Made by a program: the position numbers and the translations under genes
Shown here: one piece after another, positions 45,093 to 45,656 of the stretch
How positions within the stretch are numbered: position 1 is the first letter of the stretch
Layout: every line of letters begins with the position of its first letter
Notes under the pieces: model-generated
Told to the model about the DNA's origin: nothing
Databases searched by the model: none
Seen by the model: the letters and a program-made list of their open reading frames with translations, nothing else
Assembly: GCA_021298605.1 (NCBI GenBank)
Contig: JAJTDS010000005.1
Location: 1 to 45,656 of the forward strand
DNA length: 45,656 bases
From: Rickettsiales bacterium
GTDB taxonomy: Bacteria > Pseudomonadota > Alphaproteobacteria > Rickettsiales > UBA1997
Reading direction: 5' to 3'

Positions 45093-45656
45093 TTAGAAAT
45101 TTTTAGCCGTTTTAATTAAAATATCGCTACCAGAGTTGCCAGGAACAGAACCTTTAACAGCTATCAAAGAATTTTCTTTATCAATAATTACTATTTCAAG
45201 ATTTTTTACCGTAACTTTATCGACACCCATATGACCTGCCATTTTTTTACCCTTAAATACCTTTCCGGGATCTTGTCTTTGACCAGTAGAACCATGAGAT
45301 CTGTGAGAGACAGATACACCGTGAGAAGCTTCCAAACCTCTAAAGTTCCATCTTTTCATAACACCAGCAAAGCCCTTTCCAGATGTTATGCCTGAAATAT
45401 CTATTTTATCCCCTTCTTTAAACATATCAAATAAATTAATTTCCGAACCAGCTTCAAAAGATGAGCCTTTTTTTATTCTAGATGTTTTTATTTTTTTAAA
45501 AACAGGAATAGATTTTTTCTTAAAAAGACCTATAACTGAATTATTGATTTTTTTTAAATTTTCTGTTTTTTCAAATCCGACAGTTAGGCTGTCAAAATTT
45601 TTATTTTCATTTATTGAAAAATCAATAATTTTATTTTCGTATATTTTTATAAAAGT
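45093..45656 (-). CDS. rplC: Ribosomal protein L3, 5' end cut by the window
   Basis: The visible frame is open to the window edge. It encodes 77 further residues upstream of the internal Met at 45425 ('[14 protein letters not shown]...', the L3 N-terminal barrel). The conserved part is '[21 protein letters not shown]', '[35 protein letters not shown]'. About 187 residues are seen; the start and rpsJ lie outside. Confidence 0.95.
   Translation of the reverse strand, partial: TFIKIYENKIIDFSINENKNFDSLTVGFEKTENLKKINNSVIGLFKKKSIPVFKKIKTSRIKKGSSFEAGSEINLFDMFKEGDKIDISGITSGKGFAGVMKRWNFRGLEASHGVSVSHRSHGSTGQRQDPGKVFKGKKMAGHMGVDKVTVKNLEIVIIDKENSLIAVKGSVPGNSGSDILIKTAKNF

Overview
The window is strongly AT-rich and comes from an alphaproteobacterium of the order Rickettsiales or a close relative. 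Three things point there. It has a Cys-rich, lipobox-bearing VirB6 protein of the rickettsial type IV secretion system. It has the Rickettsia-like pair of cysteine desulfurases (an Spl1-like one, then IscS). It also has lspA, hscA and a eukaryote-like NADP isocitrate dehydrogenase. A full-length RelA/SpoT homologue and a trpE gene suggest a lineage less reduced than Rickettsia or Anaplasma. Exact taxonomy cannot be fixed from this window alone.

Left part (1-2388): the tail of a large helical-repeat protein, open upstream of the window and broken by a frameshift at an A7 tract. Its 3' end carries a 70-bp direct repeat. After it come about 500 bp of non-coding structure: inverted repeats, a perfect (G5T6)3G5 tract and a palindromic dispersed-type element.

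2389-10072 (minus strand): an OmpA-like lipoprotein, then VirB6 split in two reading frames at a canonical T TTA AAA TAG site. Next are tRNA-Leu(UAA), a DUF3035/BamF-like small lipoprotein, lspA and hscA. From 10331 to 10971 there is a truncated and frameshifted IS1595-type transposase fused into a truncated membrane-protein gene.

11100-21362: a two-gene cysteine desulfurase operon on plus. On minus follow trpE, a YqaA-like membrane protein, an LpxL-type acyltransferase, an MlaF-type ATPase and a DsbA-family protein. On plus follow a WaaE-like glycosyltransferase and Rsh.

21386-23638: an accessory cassette on minus made of a truncated IS1595-like ORF, a beta-class amino-methyltransferase and a PD-(D/E)XK endonuclease whose 5' end looks frameshifted. 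It sits between rsh and gltX.

23732-32409 (minus): gltX, icd, a ZnuB-type permease with dgt, a solitary nuoD, an ABC-F ATPase and a lipoprotein of unknown function.

32430-45656 (minus): the S10-spc-alpha ribosomal super-operon, transcribed right to left from rplC (cut by the window edge) to rplQ. adk, secY and rpoA are in their usual places, a 53-codon rpmC is present, and rplS is attached at the distal end.
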